Below, one piece after another: positions 8,127-18,002 of a DNA stretch of 56,135 bases. The notes below the pieces were generated by a model. That model ran no database searches. It was given only the letters and a program-made list of their open reading frames with translations, and was not told the DNA's origin. Within the stretch, counting starts at the first letter, position 1; the number at the start of each line of letters is the position of its first letter. The position numbers and the translations under genes are program-made. This stretch comes from Mesorhizobium tamadayense (GTDB taxonomy: Bacteria > Pseudomonadota > Alphaproteobacteria > Rhizobiales > Rhizobiaceae): positions 1 to 56,135 of the forward strand of contig NZ_RQXT01000047.1 in NCBI RefSeq assembly GCF_003863365.1, written 5' to 3'.

Positions 8127-8903
8127 TCACACCTGCAAGATCGAAGAGACGAGCAATTGCGTGTAAGGCGCGCGCGGGTCGTCGAGCACGCGGTCGGTGA
8201 GGCCGCTTTCCACGACGCGGCCGTCCTTCATCACCATCATGCGCTGCGACAAAAGCCGCGCCACGGCGAGGTCGTGGGTGACGACGATGGCGGCGAGGCC
8301 GAGGTCGGTGACCAGGCCGCGCAACAGGTCGAGCAGGCGCGCCTGCACCGAGACGTCGAGGCCGCCGGTCGGCTCGTCCATGAACACCAGCCGCGGCCCG
8401 GTCACCAGGTTGCGGGCGATCTGCAGGCGCTGGCGCATGCCGCCGGAAAAGGCGCGCGGCGCGTCGTCGATGCGGTCCTCGTCGATCTCGACACGCGACA
8501 GCCAGTCGACCGCGGTGGCACGGATCTTGCCGTACTGGCGATCACCGACCGCCATCAGCCTTTCGCCGACATTGGCGCCGGCCGACACGGTCATGCGCAG
8601 GCCGTCCGCCGGGTTCTGGTGGACAAAGCCCCAGTCGGTGCGCATCAGGAAGCGGCGCTCGGCCTCGCTCATGCGGTAAAGCTCGCGCCACTGGCCATCG
8701 CGCATGCGGTAGCTGGCGGTGCCGGAGGACGGCAGCAGCCGGGTCGACAGGCAGTTAAGCAGGGTCGTCTTGCCGGATCCGGACTCGCCGACCACCGCCA
8801 GAACTTCGCCCGGCCATAGGTCGAAGGAGATGTTCTCGCAGCCGACGCGCGAGCCGTAGAATTTGGAGAGTGCTGCGACGCGCAGCAGCGGTTCGTCGGT
8901 CAT
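8127..8903 (-). CDS. phnK: C-P lyase complex ABC-type protein PhnK
   Basis: A 258-residue ABC-type ATPase that docks on the PhnGHIJ core of C-P lyase. Walker A is GESGSGKTT, the signature FSGGMRQRLQIARN, Walker B LVFMDEPTGGLD, and THDLAVAR carries the H-loop. The family-specific stretch YRMSEAERRFLMRTDWGFVHQNP is intact. The start overlaps the phnJ stop by ATGA. It is followed downstream by a repeat before phnL. Confidence 0.95.
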   Translation of the reverse strand: MTDEPLLRVAALSKFYGSRVGCENISFDLWPGEVLAVVGESGSGKTTLLNCLSTRLLPSSGTASYRMRDGQWRELYRMSEAERRFLMRTDWGFVHQNPADGLRMTVSAGANVGERLMAVGDRQYGKIRATAVDWLSRVEIDEDRIDDAPRAFSGGMRQRLQIARNLVTGPRLVFMDEPTGGLDVSVQARLLDLLRGLVTDLGLAAIVVTHDLAVARLLSQRMMVMKDGRVVESGLTDRVLDDPRAPYTQLLVSSILQV

Positions 8904-9811
8904 TGCGCCGGCTCCGTCTTTTCCAGGGCAAGATGGGTTTCAGGGGCGAGAGAGCCGCGATGGCCATCGGCGCGCCGCTTCTCGCAGTGGTCGGTATCCG
9001 AGCAGACGAACATGTGCCCGCCATGGTCGTCGAGGATGACCTCGTCGAGATGGACATTCTCGGCGGCGCAGAGCGCGCAGGGCTGGTCGAAGGTCTGCAC
9101 CTCGAAGGGATGGTCCTCGAAGTCGAGGCTGACCACCTCGGTGAAGGGCGGCACGGCATAGATGCGCTTCTCGCGGCCGGCGCCAAACAGCTGCAAAGCC
9201 GGCGAACGATGCATCTTCGGATTGTCGAATTTCGGCGTCGGCGAGGGGTCCATCACATAGCGACCCTCGATTTTGACCGGATAGGCGTAGGTGGTGGCGA
9301 TGCGGCCGTGCCTGGCGATGTCCTCATAGAGCTTTACATGCATGAGGCCGTATTCCTCCAGCGCATGCATTTTTCGCGTTTCGGTCTCGCGCGGCTCGAG
9401 GAAGCGCAGCGGCTCGGGGATCGGCACCTGGAAGACCAGCACCTGGCCCGTGTTGAGCGGATGTTCCGGGATGCGGTGGCGGGTCTGGATGATCGTCGCT
9501 TTCGCCGTCTCCGTGGTGACGGCGACATTGGCGACCTTCTTGAAGAAAGCGCGGATCGAGACGGCATTGGTGGTGTCGTCGGCGCCCTGGTCGATGACCT
9601 TGAGAACATCATCCGGACCGATGATCGAGGCGGTGACCTGCACGCCGCCGGTGCCCCAGCCATAAGGCATCGGCATCTCGCGCGAGGCGAAGGGCACCTG
9701 ATAGCCGGGAATGGCGATGCCCTTCAGGATGGCGCGGCGGATCATCCGCTTGGTCTGCTCGTCCAGATAGGCGAAGTTGTAGGTGGCGATCTCTGTCTCT
9801 CGAGCGGTCAT
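8900..9811 (-). CDS. phnJ: Alpha-D-ribose 1-methylphosphonate 5-phosphate C-P lyase PhnJ
   Basis: A 303-residue radical-SAM enzyme that cleaves the carbon-phosphorus bond, releasing methane (for methylphosphonate) and a cyclic ribose phosphate. The iron-sulfur ligand pattern Cys-x2-Cys-x21-Cys-x5-Cys is intact (CALC to CSDTDHC). The segment KGIAIPGYQVPFASREMPM includes the conserved glycine proposed as the radical site. Near identity to the Escherichia coli family core (TNAVSIR, QTRHRIPE, RETETRKMHALEEYG, FGAGREKRIYAVPPFT) makes the call secure. It overlaps both phnI and phnK by four bases. Confidence 0.98.
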   Translation of the reverse strand: MTARETEIATYNFAYLDEQTKRMIRRAILKGIAIPGYQVPFASREMPMPYGWGTGGVQVTASIIGPDDVLKVIDQGADDTTNAVSIRAFFKKVANVAVTTETAKATIIQTRHRIPEHPLNTGQVLVFQVPIPEPLRFLEPRETETRKMHALEEYGLMHVKLYEDIARHGRIATTYAYPVKIEGRYVMDPSPTPKFDNPKMHRSPALQLFGAGREKRIYAVPPFTEVVSLDFEDHPFEVQTFDQPCALCAAENVHLDEVILDDHGGHMFVCSDTDHCEKRRADGHRGSLAPETHLALEKTEPAQ

Positions 9812-10920
9812 TCCGCGGCCTCCCTCTTATCTTCGGCCTTGTCCTCAATTTCCCGCGCCTCGTATTCGGCACGCATACGGCGCACCAGGTCGAGTTCGGC
9901 CTGGAAGTCGACATAATGCGGCAGCTTCAGATGCTCGACGAAGCCGGTCGCCTGGACATTGTCGGAGTGCGAGATGACGAACTCTTCATCTTGCGCGGCA
10001 GCAATCACATCCTCGCCAAGCTCGGTCGCGCGCAGCGCCCGGTCGCACAGCGCCATCGCCATCGCCTTGCGCTCGCTCTGGCCGAAGACCAGGCCGTAGC
10101 CGCGGGTGAATTGCGGCGGCGCCTTGGCCGAGCCCTTGAACTGATTGACCATCTGGCATTCGGTGACGCGGATGGAACCGAGCGGCACGGCGAAAGGCAG
10201 TTCCGGCACGTCGAGCTCCAGCTCGACCTCGCCGATGCGGATCTCGCTGACGAAGGGATGATTGCGCGCATAGCCGCGCTGCGTCGAATAGCCGAGCGCG
10301 AGCAGAAACCCCTCGTCGCCGCGAGACAGCGCCTGCAGCCGGATGTCGCGCGCCATCGGGAATTCGAGCGGCTCGCGCGTGATATCGCCGGGGATATGGT
10401 CGAGCGGCATGTCGCCATCGGCTTCGATCAGCCCTTCATGGGCGAGGATCGAGGAGACGCGCGGCATCGCCTCGGCCTCAATCGGACGCTGCGCGGGCGC
10501 GTCGACATCGGCGCCGGCGGCCAGCTCCGGATCGAGCAGCCGATGGGTGTAGTCGAAGGTCGGGCCGAGCACCTGGCCGCCGGGCAGATCCTTGTAGGTG
10601 GCCGACACGCGACGCTCGACCTGCATTGCGCCGGTGTCGACGGGTGAGGTGTAGCCGAAGCGCGGCAGCGTGGTGCGGTAGGCGCGCACCAGGAAGATCG
10701 CCTCGATCATGTCGCCGCGCGCCTGGGCGACGCCGCGCGCCGCCAGCTCGCGATCGTAGAGCGAACCTTCGCTCATCACCCGGTCGACGCCGAGCGCCAG
10801 CTGCTCGACGATCTGGTCGAGGCGCAACGCCGGCACTGAGCGGTCGCCGCGCCGGCGATCGGCAAGCAGGCGATGGGCGTTGGCAATCGCGGCTTCGCCG
10901 CCTTTCACCGCGACATACAA
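9808..10920 (-). CDS. phnI: C-P lyase core subunit PhnI
   Basis: A 370-residue core subunit that with PhnG, H and L is required to transfer the phosphonate onto the ribose of ATP, displacing adenine. Family landmarks are MYVAVKGGEAAI at the start, TGAMQVERRVSATYKDLPGG, LDHIPGDITREPL, ALGYSTQRGYARNHPF and HYVDFQAELDLVRRMR. The acidic/basic C-terminal tail (EDKAEDKREAAE) is slightly extended. It lies one base after the phnH stop and overlaps phnJ. Confidence 0.96.
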   Translation of the reverse strand: MYVAVKGGEAAIANAHRLLADRRRGDRSVPALRLDQIVEQLALGVDRVMSEGSLYDRELAARGVAQARGDMIEAIFLVRAYRTTLPRFGYTSPVDTGAMQVERRVSATYKDLPGGQVLGPTFDYTHRLLDPELAAGADVDAPAQRPIEAEAMPRVSSILAHEGLIEADGDMPLDHIPGDITREPLEFPMARDIRLQALSRGDEGFLLALGYSTQRGYARNHPFVSEIRIGEVELELDVPELPFAVPLGSIRVTECQMVNQFKGSAKAPPQFTRGYGLVFGQSERKAMAMALCDRALRATELGEDVIAAAQDEEFVISHSDNVQATGFVEHLKLPHYVDFQAELDLVRRMRAEYEAREIEDKAEDKREAAE

Positions 10921-10921
10921 G

Positions 10922-11533
10922 TCATGCCTCCATCGTCTTGATGCGGGTGGTGCGCGGCAGGCAGGCGAGGCTGCCGGGCGCCGCCAGGATGATGTCGACG
11001 CCGCGCGGGAAACGCTGGTTGTTCTGCTTCCACTGCTCGACGAAATGACGCGGCATGCCGACCGGCGCGATCATCGCCGTCTTCTCGATGCCGGGTCCTT
11101 CGAGCTGCAGCGACGGACCGGAGGCGAGATCGTCGATCAAAAGGATCAGCGTCGTCGAGCGGTCGGGATATTCCTGCGTGCCTTGCGAGAAGCCGTCGAG
11201 CGCCGCCATCTCCGCCGGATTGGCTACAATCGCGAAATGCGCGTCGGCCGGCGTGTTGGCCGAAGGCGCGCCGGTGTGAAAGCTGAGCCAGGCCTTGACG
11301 GAAGCTTCGGCCTGCAGCCGCGGGTCGAGCCAGACCGGCGTGTCGTTGTCGCAGAGCGCCAACGCCATGGCACCGGCGGTCGCCGACAGCGGCGCCGGCG
11401 GATGGGCGAGCGGCGGCAGGGCCTGGATGCTGCCGGGGCGAGCCATGGCGTCCATGGTGGCGCGGAACACGGTCTGGGCGTTGAAGACGGGTTCGGCGAA
11501 GCCGCCCTCGATCGATCGCGTGGCGATATCCAT
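10922..11533 (-). CDS. phnH: C-P lyase core subunit PhnH
   Basis: A 203-residue subunit of the PhnGHIJ core, with a degenerate PLP-transferase-like fold known from the family. Recognisable stretches are EPVFNAQTVFRATMDAMARPG, DNDTPVWLDP, PPRD-type strands replaced by STTLILLIDDL, GPGIE and a C-terminal FPRGVDIILAAPGSLACLPRTTRI, which is diagnostic. The start overlaps the phnG stop. It is essential with PhnI and PhnG for the ribosyl-triphosphate step. Confidence 0.95.
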   Translation of the reverse strand: MDIATRSIEGGFAEPVFNAQTVFRATMDAMARPGSIQALPPLAHPPAPLSATAGAMALALCDNDTPVWLDPRLQAEASVKAWLSFHTGAPSANTPADAHFAIVANPAEMAALDGFSQGTQEYPDRSTTLILLIDDLASGPSLQLEGPGIEKTAMIAPVGMPRHFVEQWKQNNQRFPRGVDIILAAPGSLACLPRTTRIKTMEA

Positions 11534-11994
11534 CAGTCCTCTCCGCGCACCATGGTGAAGAAATCCACTTTCGTGGCCGCCGTCTCGACGCGCCGCTTCT
11601 CGCGCGTCGCATCGAGCGCCGCGCGCAAGGGCACGACAAGTTTCGTCTCGACCGCCTCGCGCTGGGCCGGGTCCTGCCAGAGTGCGTCGGCGATGGCTGC
11701 CAGCTTAGCCTTCCTCTTGTCGCGGCCGAGCGCGTAGGAATGGCCGACCTGTCCGGAGGACAGCCGCACCGTGGCGCGGGTGACTGTCGCCTCGCCGACG
11801 TTGAACGGCGCGCCACCGCCGCCGATCCGCCCGCGCACCGTCACCAATCCGGTTTCGGGGCCGCGCAGCAGTTCGGCCTCGGAGGGCAGGCCGGAGCCGC
11901 CCCACAGACGCGCGATCTCATCGGCCGCCGCGTGCGCCAGCGTCGCCATTATGGCCTTCCGCTCGGCCTGCTCCCGCGCTTCCTGTCCTCGCAT
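11533..11994 (-). CDS. phnG: C-P lyase core subunit PhnG
   Basis: A 153-residue subunit, first gene of the leftward phn operon. Diagnostic segments are RKAIMATLAHAA, GLVTVRGRIGGGGAPFNVGEATVTRATVRL and GHSYALGRDKRKAKLAAIADALWQ. The C-terminus carries VDFFTMVRGED. Upstream are a Pho box, two TATAAT-like sequences and a 20-bp palindrome, so phosphate limitation and PhnF both probably control it. Confidence 0.95.
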   Translation of the reverse strand: MRGQEAREQAERKAIMATLAHAAADEIARLWGGSGLPSEAELLRGPETGLVTVRGRIGGGGAPFNVGEATVTRATVRLSSGQVGHSYALGRDKRKAKLAAIADALWQDPAQREAVETKLVVPLRAALDATREKRRVETAATKVDFFTMVRGED

Positions 11995-12020
11995 CGCTTC
12001 ACTCCTCGCACAGGGATAAT

Positions 12021-12040
12021 TTGTCTATTGATATAGACAA
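12021..12040. promoter_or_regulatory. Palindromic operator between phnG and phnF, likely PhnF site
   Basis: TTGTCTAT, four bases, ATAGACAA forms a perfect 20-bp palindrome. The right half TATAGACAA resembles the core TATAGACCA of known PhnF operators in mycobacteria. It lies just downstream of the predicted phnG start of transcription and upstream of phnF, so PhnF could repress both directions. Confidence 0.65.
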
Positions 12041-12048
12041 TTATACAA

Positions 12049-12054
12049 ATTATA
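12049..12054 (-). promoter_or_regulatory. Predicted -10 element for phnG
   Basis: TATAAT on the minus strand, 22 bases after the Pho box. A second TATAAT occurs at 12040-12045. The first would place transcription initiation immediately before the palindromic operator. Which one is used cannot be decided from sequence. Confidence 0.4.
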
Positions 12055-12075
12055 CTCATCACCTAGCGGGAGTCC

Positions 12076-12093
12076 ATGACGGGTGGATGACAG
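12076..12093 (-). promoter_or_regulatory. Pho box upstream of phnG
   Basis: On the minus strand it reads CTGTCAT, CCAC, CCGTCAT. The first repeat is a perfect PhoB half-site and the second has one mismatch, with the canonical 4-base spacing. It is 82-99 bases before the phnG start. This argues for activation of the C-P lyase genes under phosphate starvation. Confidence 0.68.
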
Positions 12094-12117
12094 AAGGGGA
12101 AAATTTCGGGGCGAGAC

Positions 12118-12864
12118 ATGAGCGGATTGGCGGGCAGCATCGAAAGGCGCAACGGCGTGTCGCTGTGGCGGCAGATCGCCGACAGGATCCTGCAGGGGAT
12201 CGCGAGTGGCGATTTCGCCGAGAATGCAGCACTTCCGTCTGAGGTCCTGCTGGCCGAGCGCTACGGCGTCAACCGCCACACTGTGCGCAGTGCCATTGCC
12301 GCCCTGGTGCAGGAAGGCGTGCTGAGGGCCGAGCAGGGGCGCGGCACCTTCGTGCTATCGCGCAGGCGGCTATCCTATCCGATCGGCGCGCGCACGCGCT
12401 TCTCAACCGGGCTGCAAGGCCAGACGACCGAACGGCACATCGCGCTGCTTTCGTCATCGACCGAGCCGGCCAACCGGCGCATCGCCGAGGCGTTGGGCAT
12501 CGCCAAGGGATCGACCGTCATCCGCCTGGAAACGCGCGGCGAAGCCGACGGGCATCCGGTGTCGCGCGCCACGACCTGGTTCGATGCCAAGCGCTTCGCC
12601 GGCATCGAGGCCGCCATGGTTGAGACAGGATCGGTCACCGCCTCGCTCAGGCGCTTCGGCATCAACGATTATCTGAGGCAATCGACGGTGCTCTCGGCGC
12701 GCCACGCCGACGCCGACGACCTTGCCGATCTCGGCCTGCAGCCAGGCGCCATCGTGCTGGTGACGGTCGCCGTCAACGTTACGCTCGACGGTCAGCCGAT
12801 CCAGTTCGCGGAGTCGCGGTTTTCGGCGGAGCGGGTGGAGCTCAGGCTTTTGGCGAGCGAGTAG
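12118..12864 (+). CDS. phnF: GntR/HutC-family transcriptional regulator PhnF
   Basis: A 248-residue cytoplasmic repressor of the phosphonate genes. The N-terminal winged helix (about residues 12-78) includes LPSEVLLAERYGVNRHTVRSAIAALVQEGVLRAEQGRGTFV. The rest is a UTRA ligand-binding domain with TTWFDAKRFAG and QPIQFAESRFSAERVEL. It is divergent from phnG across a 123-base region holding the palindrome and Pho box, the standard arrangement for autoregulation. The inducer is not known. Confidence 0.92.
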   Translation: MSGLAGSIERRNGVSLWRQIADRILQGIASGDFAENAALPSEVLLAERYGVNRHTVRSAIAALVQEGVLRAEQGRGTFVLSRRRLSYPIGARTRFSTGLQGQTTERHIALLSSSTEPANRRIAEALGIAKGSTVIRLETRGEADGHPVSRATTWFDAKRFAGIEAAMVETGSVTASLRRFGINDYLRQSTVLSARHADADDLADLGLQPGAIVLVTVAVNVTLDGQPIQFAESRFSAERVELRLLASE

Positions 12865-12913
12865 TTCCTGGCCATCGCCCCTAACGCCAGCGTAAGCCGA
12901 CCCGCGAACCGCC

Positions 12914-13930
12914 TTACCCGACCTCAATAACCGCCTTGATAAGGCCGGATTTCTCATGCGCCCATCGCGCGAGATCGCGCGGCGTCTCGGCAAGCGTCGT
13001 GCGATGCGTGACGAGCTTGGCGAGCGGCACGGCGCCGTTGCGGATCGAGGCGGCGACATGGTCGAAGTCGGCGCCGAGCGCGTTGCGGCTGCCGACCAGC
13101 GTCATCTCGCGCTTGTGGAACTCGGGGTCGGAAAAGGTGATGTCGTCCTTGACGACACTGACCAGGACCAGCGTGCCGCCATGCGCGACATGGGCGAACG
13201 CCGACCGCACCGACTGGGTGTTGCCGGTGGCGTCGAACACCAGGTCGAAACCTTCGCCGTCGGTCGCCTGTCGCACCAGCTCGGCGGCCTGAGCTTTCGA
13301 AGCATCGAGCGATTTAAAGCCCAGCTCGCTCTCGGCGAAGCCGAGCCGCTCGGTGCTCATGTCGAGCAGGCTGACGTCGAGGCCAGCGATACGGGCAAAG
13401 AGCGCCGTGCCGAGGCCGATCGGGCCGGCGCCGATGACCAGCGTGCGCTGGCCGGGCGAGGCAAGCGAACGTCGCACGGCATGGGCGCCGATCGCCAGGA
13501 ATTCGACCGCTGCTGCATCGGCCAGCGACAAGCCGTTTGCCGGATAAAGGTTTTGCGCCGGCACCAGGATCTCTTCGCACATGGCGCCGTCGCGATGCAC
13601 GCCCAGTACCTCGATCCTGACACAGCAGTTTGGCTTGCCGTGCCGGCAGGCGACGCATTTGCCGCAGGCAAGATAGGGATTGACGATCACCGCTTCGCCG
13701 ACCGACAGGATGACGCCTTCGCCCCTTTCGACAACCGTGCCCGAGACCTCGTGGCCCATGATGCGCGGATAGGCGAGGAAGGGGTGCTTGCCTTCGAAGA
13801 TATGGTAGTCGGTGCCGCAGATGCCGACATGGCTGACCGCGACCCGCGCCCAGCCGGGCGGCGGCGCGCCGGGTGCGGCGCGGTCTTCGAGGACAAGATC
13901 GCCGGGCGAGCGGCAGACGACGGCTTTCAT
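12914..13930 (-). CDS. Zinc-dependent medium-chain alcohol dehydrogenase
   Basis: A 338-residue NAD(P)-dependent polyol or sugar-acid dehydrogenase. Catalytic zinc ligands are visible as Cys38 (GICGTD) and His60-Glu61 (GHE). Structural zinc cysteines are Cys89, 92, 95 and 103 (CGKCVAC...CC). The Rossmann segment is VIGAGPIGLGTALFA. It resembles the L-galactonate/L-idonate 5-dehydrogenase group. It is last in the sugar operon, behind a terminator-like hairpin after the permease gene, so it may be expressed less than the transporter. Its likely job is oxidation of an intermediate of the sugar taken up. The start at 13930 lacks a strong Shine-Dalgarno sequence; a TTG lies two codons upstream. 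Confidence 0.82.
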   Translation of the reverse strand: MKAVVCRSPGDLVLEDRAAPGAPPPGWARVAVSHVGICGTDYHIFEGKHPFLAYPRIMGHEVSGTVVERGEGVILSVGEAVIVNPYLACGKCVACRHGKPNCCVRIEVLGVHRDGAMCEEILVPAQNLYPANGLSLADAAAVEFLAIGAHAVRRSLASPGQRTLVIGAGPIGLGTALFARIAGLDVSLLDMSTERLGFAESELGFKSLDASKAQAAELVRQATDGEGFDLVFDATGNTQSVRSAFAHVAHGGTLVLVSVVKDDITFSDPEFHKREMTLVGSRNALGADFDHVAASIRNGAVPLAKLVTHRTTLAETPRDLARWAHEKSGLIKAVIEVG

Positions 13931-13947
13931 GCGCAAATCCAGTGTTC

Positions 13948-13988
13948 AAAAAGATGCGCCGGCCTCGGTCGAGCGGGGCCGGCGCATC
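13948..13988 (-). terminator. Intrinsic terminator after ribose-type permease gene
   Basis: A perfect 12-bp stem, GATGCGCCGGCC with GGCCGGCGCATC (13953-13964 and 13977-13988), has a 12-base loop. On the minus strand it is followed by five Ts. It separates the permease gene from the alcohol dehydrogenase gene. Confidence 0.8.
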
Positions 13989-14002
13989 AGGTCAGGGAGG
14001 GT

Positions 14003-14964
14003 TCATTTGCCGCGACGGCGCAGGCCGTCGAAATAGACGATGACGATGATCAGCAGGCCGGTGATGACGCGCTGCCAGAAAGTGTTGACGTTGAGCAGAT
14101 TGGCGCCGTTGTTGATGGTCGAAAGGATGAAGGAGCCGATCAGCGGTCCGTGCACGGAGCCGATGGCGCCGAACAGCGAGGTGCCGCCGATCACCGACGA
14201 GGCGATGGCCTGCAGCTCATAGGTGTCGCCCTGGGTCGGGTTGCCGATGCCGATGCGCGAGGCCAGGAGCACGCCGACGAAGGCGGCCAGCAGGCCGGAT
14301 AGGATATAGGCCATGAAGATGGTGCGCGGCACGTTGACGCCCGACAGGCGCGCGGCTTCCGCATTGGAGCCGACCGAGAACAGGTATCGCCCCCATCGCG
14401 TATGGTGCAGGAAAACGTAGGCCGGAACGGCCACAAGGATGACCATCCAGAACAGGTACGGAATGCCGAGCAGCAGGCCGCGCGAGAAAGCCTGAAACGC
14501 ATCGCTGTTGATCGATATCGAGTTGCCGTTGGTCATCAGCAGGCCGATGCCGCGCAGCGACGTCATGGTCGCCAGCGTGATGATGAAGGGGGGCAGGCCC
14601 ATCTTAACGATGCCGAAGCCATGGAAGAGGCCGATGGCAACGCCGACGAGCAGCGTGACCAAAACGGCGACCCAGACCGGCCAGCCGGCATTGATCAGCA
14701 GCGCGACGATGACGGTGGCGAAGCCGACGATGGCGCCGACCGAAAGGTCGATGCCGCCGGTGATGATGACGAAGGTCTGGCCGACGGCGAGGATGGCGAT
14801 CAGCGAGCCCTGGCGCAAAAGGTTGGTGATGTTGAGCGTCGTGGCGAAGGAAGGCGTGGCAACCGCCAGCACGACCCACATCAACAGCAAGAGGCCAAGC
14901 AGCGTCAGCCCGAACAGGGCATTGAAATTGCGCTTGGACTTTTCGGCGGGGATCGCCTCGGTGC

Positions 14965-14968
<4 letters not shown>
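14003..14968 (-). CDS. Ribose-type sugar ABC transporter permease (RbsC family)
   Basis: A 321-residue inner-membrane permease with about eight to ten helices. Family marks are GLTLLGLLLLMWVVLAVATPSFAT at the start, GQTFVIITGGIDLSVGAIVGFATV, VGSNAEAARLSGVNV in the cytoplasmic loop contacting the ATPase, and SVIGGTSLFGAIGSVHGPLIGSFI. The start overlaps the ATPase stop by four bases. The partner ATPase and binding protein are upstream. Confidence 0.93.
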
Positions 14969-16518
<1,550 letters not shown>

Positions 16519-16631
16519 GACAATCCTCCCAGATTGGCCTCAACCGTTGGATACGCAGCGATGCGTCTGGCGCGCACCTTGGAGACGAAGCCTAAAGCAA
16601 GCCGGCGGATTTCCAAACTGTCCGCGGCGAT

Positions 16632-16659
16632 GTTTCCGGGGCGGCTAGGCCCCGGAAAC
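16632..16659 (-). other. Intercistronic hairpin after sugar-binding-protein gene
   Basis: GTTTCCGGGGC pairs with GCCCCGGAAAC over 11 bp with a 6-base loop, without a T-run downstream on the minus strand. It probably protects the binding-protein mRNA 3' end rather than terminating. Confidence 0.6.
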
Positions 16660-16676
16660 CATTGTAGCGATGCCGC

Positions 16677-17672
16677 TCAGTTGAGCTTCGGGTTGAGCAG
16701 CGCGTCGATCTTCGGATCCTTCATGTTGTCCTTGGTGACCAGGTTGGCGCCGGTGTCGACATTGGCTTCGACCTTCTCGCCCTTGGAGGCGGCGAGCGCG
16801 GTCTTGATGCCATCGTAACCCATTCGGTACGGATCCTGGACGACGAGGCCGGAGATCACGCCGTCGTTGAGGAACTTGATCAGCTTCTCGTCGCTGTCGA
16901 AGCCGATCAGCGCCACCTTGCCGGCAAGGCTGTTCTCGGCGATCGCCTGGCCGACGCCCTGCGCCATGATCAGGTTCGAGGCGAAGATGCCCTTGAGGTC
17001 CGGATTGGCGGTGATCAGGTCGGTCGCGATGTTGAGGCCGGTCGTGGCCTGACCGTCGGCGTATTTGTCGGCGACGAGCTCGAGGCCGGGATATTTCGCC
17101 TTGAGCTGTTCCTTGAAGCCTTGCGCGCGCTGTTCGAGCGAGCCGGCGCCGGGAAGCGCCGTGATCAGCGCAACCTTGCCCTCGACCTTGCCGCCATTGG
17201 CCGCGCCGATCGCCGCCGCCAGACCGTCAGCCGCGACGCGGCCGCCCTGAACGTTGTCGGTGGTCAGGAACGAGGTGAAGGCCTTGGATTCGGCGCTGGA
17301 GTCGATGCCGATGACCTTGACCTTGGAGGCTGCCTCATCGATCGGCTTGCCGAGCGCCTTGGCCTCGGTCGGCGCGATGACGACGGCGGCGGGATTGCCG
17401 GCGACGGCGTTCTCGAGGATCGAGATCTGGCCGTTGACGTCGGTTTCCGCCTGGGCGCCGAGCTCCGGCACGCTGACGCCGAGATCCTTGCCGGCCTTGC
17501 GGGCGCCGGCCAGAACGATCTGCCAGTAGAAGGAGGTGGTGTCCTTGACGATGATCGGAATGGTCGCATCGGCCGCCGAGGCGGGTGCCGAATGCAGCGC
17601 GCCGGCGAGCATCGTGGCGGCGGCGAGTGCCACAAAGGCGCGGCGGTTGAGAAGGCTGGTCACGAATTTCAT
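16677..17672 (-). CDS. Periplasmic sugar-binding protein (ribose/periplasmic-binding class)
   Basis: A 331-residue periplasmic protein with a signal peptide (RRAFVALAAATMLAGALHS, cut near ASAADATI). The mature part is a type-I binding fold: IPIIVKDTTSFYWQIVLAGARKAGKDLGV, NPAAVVIAPTEAKAL, VKVIGIDSS, TDNVQGGRVAADGLA, FASNLIMAQGVGQA and VALIGFDSDEKLI. The start at 17672 has GGAGGATCCTA immediately upstream. Its ligand is probably an aldose or polyol used by the adjacent reductase, dehydratase and dehydrogenase; this is inferred. Confidence 0.92.
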   Translation of the reverse strand: MKFVTSLLNRRAFVALAAATMLAGALHSAPASAADATIPIIVKDTTSFYWQIVLAGARKAGKDLGVSVPELGAQAETDVNGQISILENAVAGNPAAVVIAPTEAKALGKPIDEAASKVKVIGIDSSAESKAFTSFLTTDNVQGGRVAADGLAAAIGAANGGKVEGKVALITALPGAGSLEQRAQGFKEQLKAKYPGLELVADKYADGQATTGLNIATDLITANPDLKGIFASNLIMAQGVGQAIAENSLAGKVALIGFDSDEKLIKFLNDGVISGLVVQDPYRMGYDGIKTALAASKGEKVEANVDTGANLVTKDNMKDPKIDALLNPKLN

Positions 17673-17746
17673 TAGGATCCTCCCTAAGTCGCCTGGTGAA
17701 GGTTGCGGAAGCTCCATCTGGATAGGCGCGGCCCAAACGGAACTTT

Positions 17747-17778
17747 ATCAATAAAAAACATTTGCCGCTTTTTGATAG
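17747..17778. promoter_or_regulatory. Shared motif in binding-protein gene promoter
   Basis: ATCAATAAAAA and TTTTTGAT form an imperfect dyad around AAAAAACATTTGCCGC. The block AAAAAACATTT followed by TGC also occurs before the dehydratase gene (20633-20670). This makes it a candidate operator for the nearby GntR regulator. Confidence 0.4.
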
Positions 17779-17897
17779 TGCATCAGTCTGGCCGATGCAA
17801 GCGGTGTTTGGTGCCGTTTTCGTGATGCTGGCGGGGCGCGATCCACTGCCGGCTCCCCCTTGGCGGCACCCAGATGCTTCCGGTCCTCCTTTGCAAT

Positions 17898-17945
17898 ATG
17901 GAATGTTAATTCCATCATTCTGTCAATATGGAATATTCATTCCTT
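17898..17945. promoter_or_regulatory. Two IclR-like palindromes upstream of the sugar transporter operon
   Basis: ATGGAAT, four bases, ATTCCAT is a perfect palindrome at 17898-17915. A second, ATGGAAT, four bases, ATTCCTT, lies 30 bp further at 17928-17945, about three helical turns away. The form resembles IclR-family sites. No IclR gene is in the window. They lie about 226 bases before the binding-protein start. Confidence 0.45.
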
Positions 17946-18002
17946 CGCCCAATCGTGAAGCAAGGCCCGGACATGTGGTTGGCAAGCGCGGCCGTCGGCA
18001 TG

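Noticed and set aside
12956..14302. A 448-codon plus-strand open frame
   Set aside because: It is antisense to the zinc dehydrogenase and permease genes and crosses their boundary. Its Arg/Ala/Asp-rich composition is typical of high-GC shadow frames.
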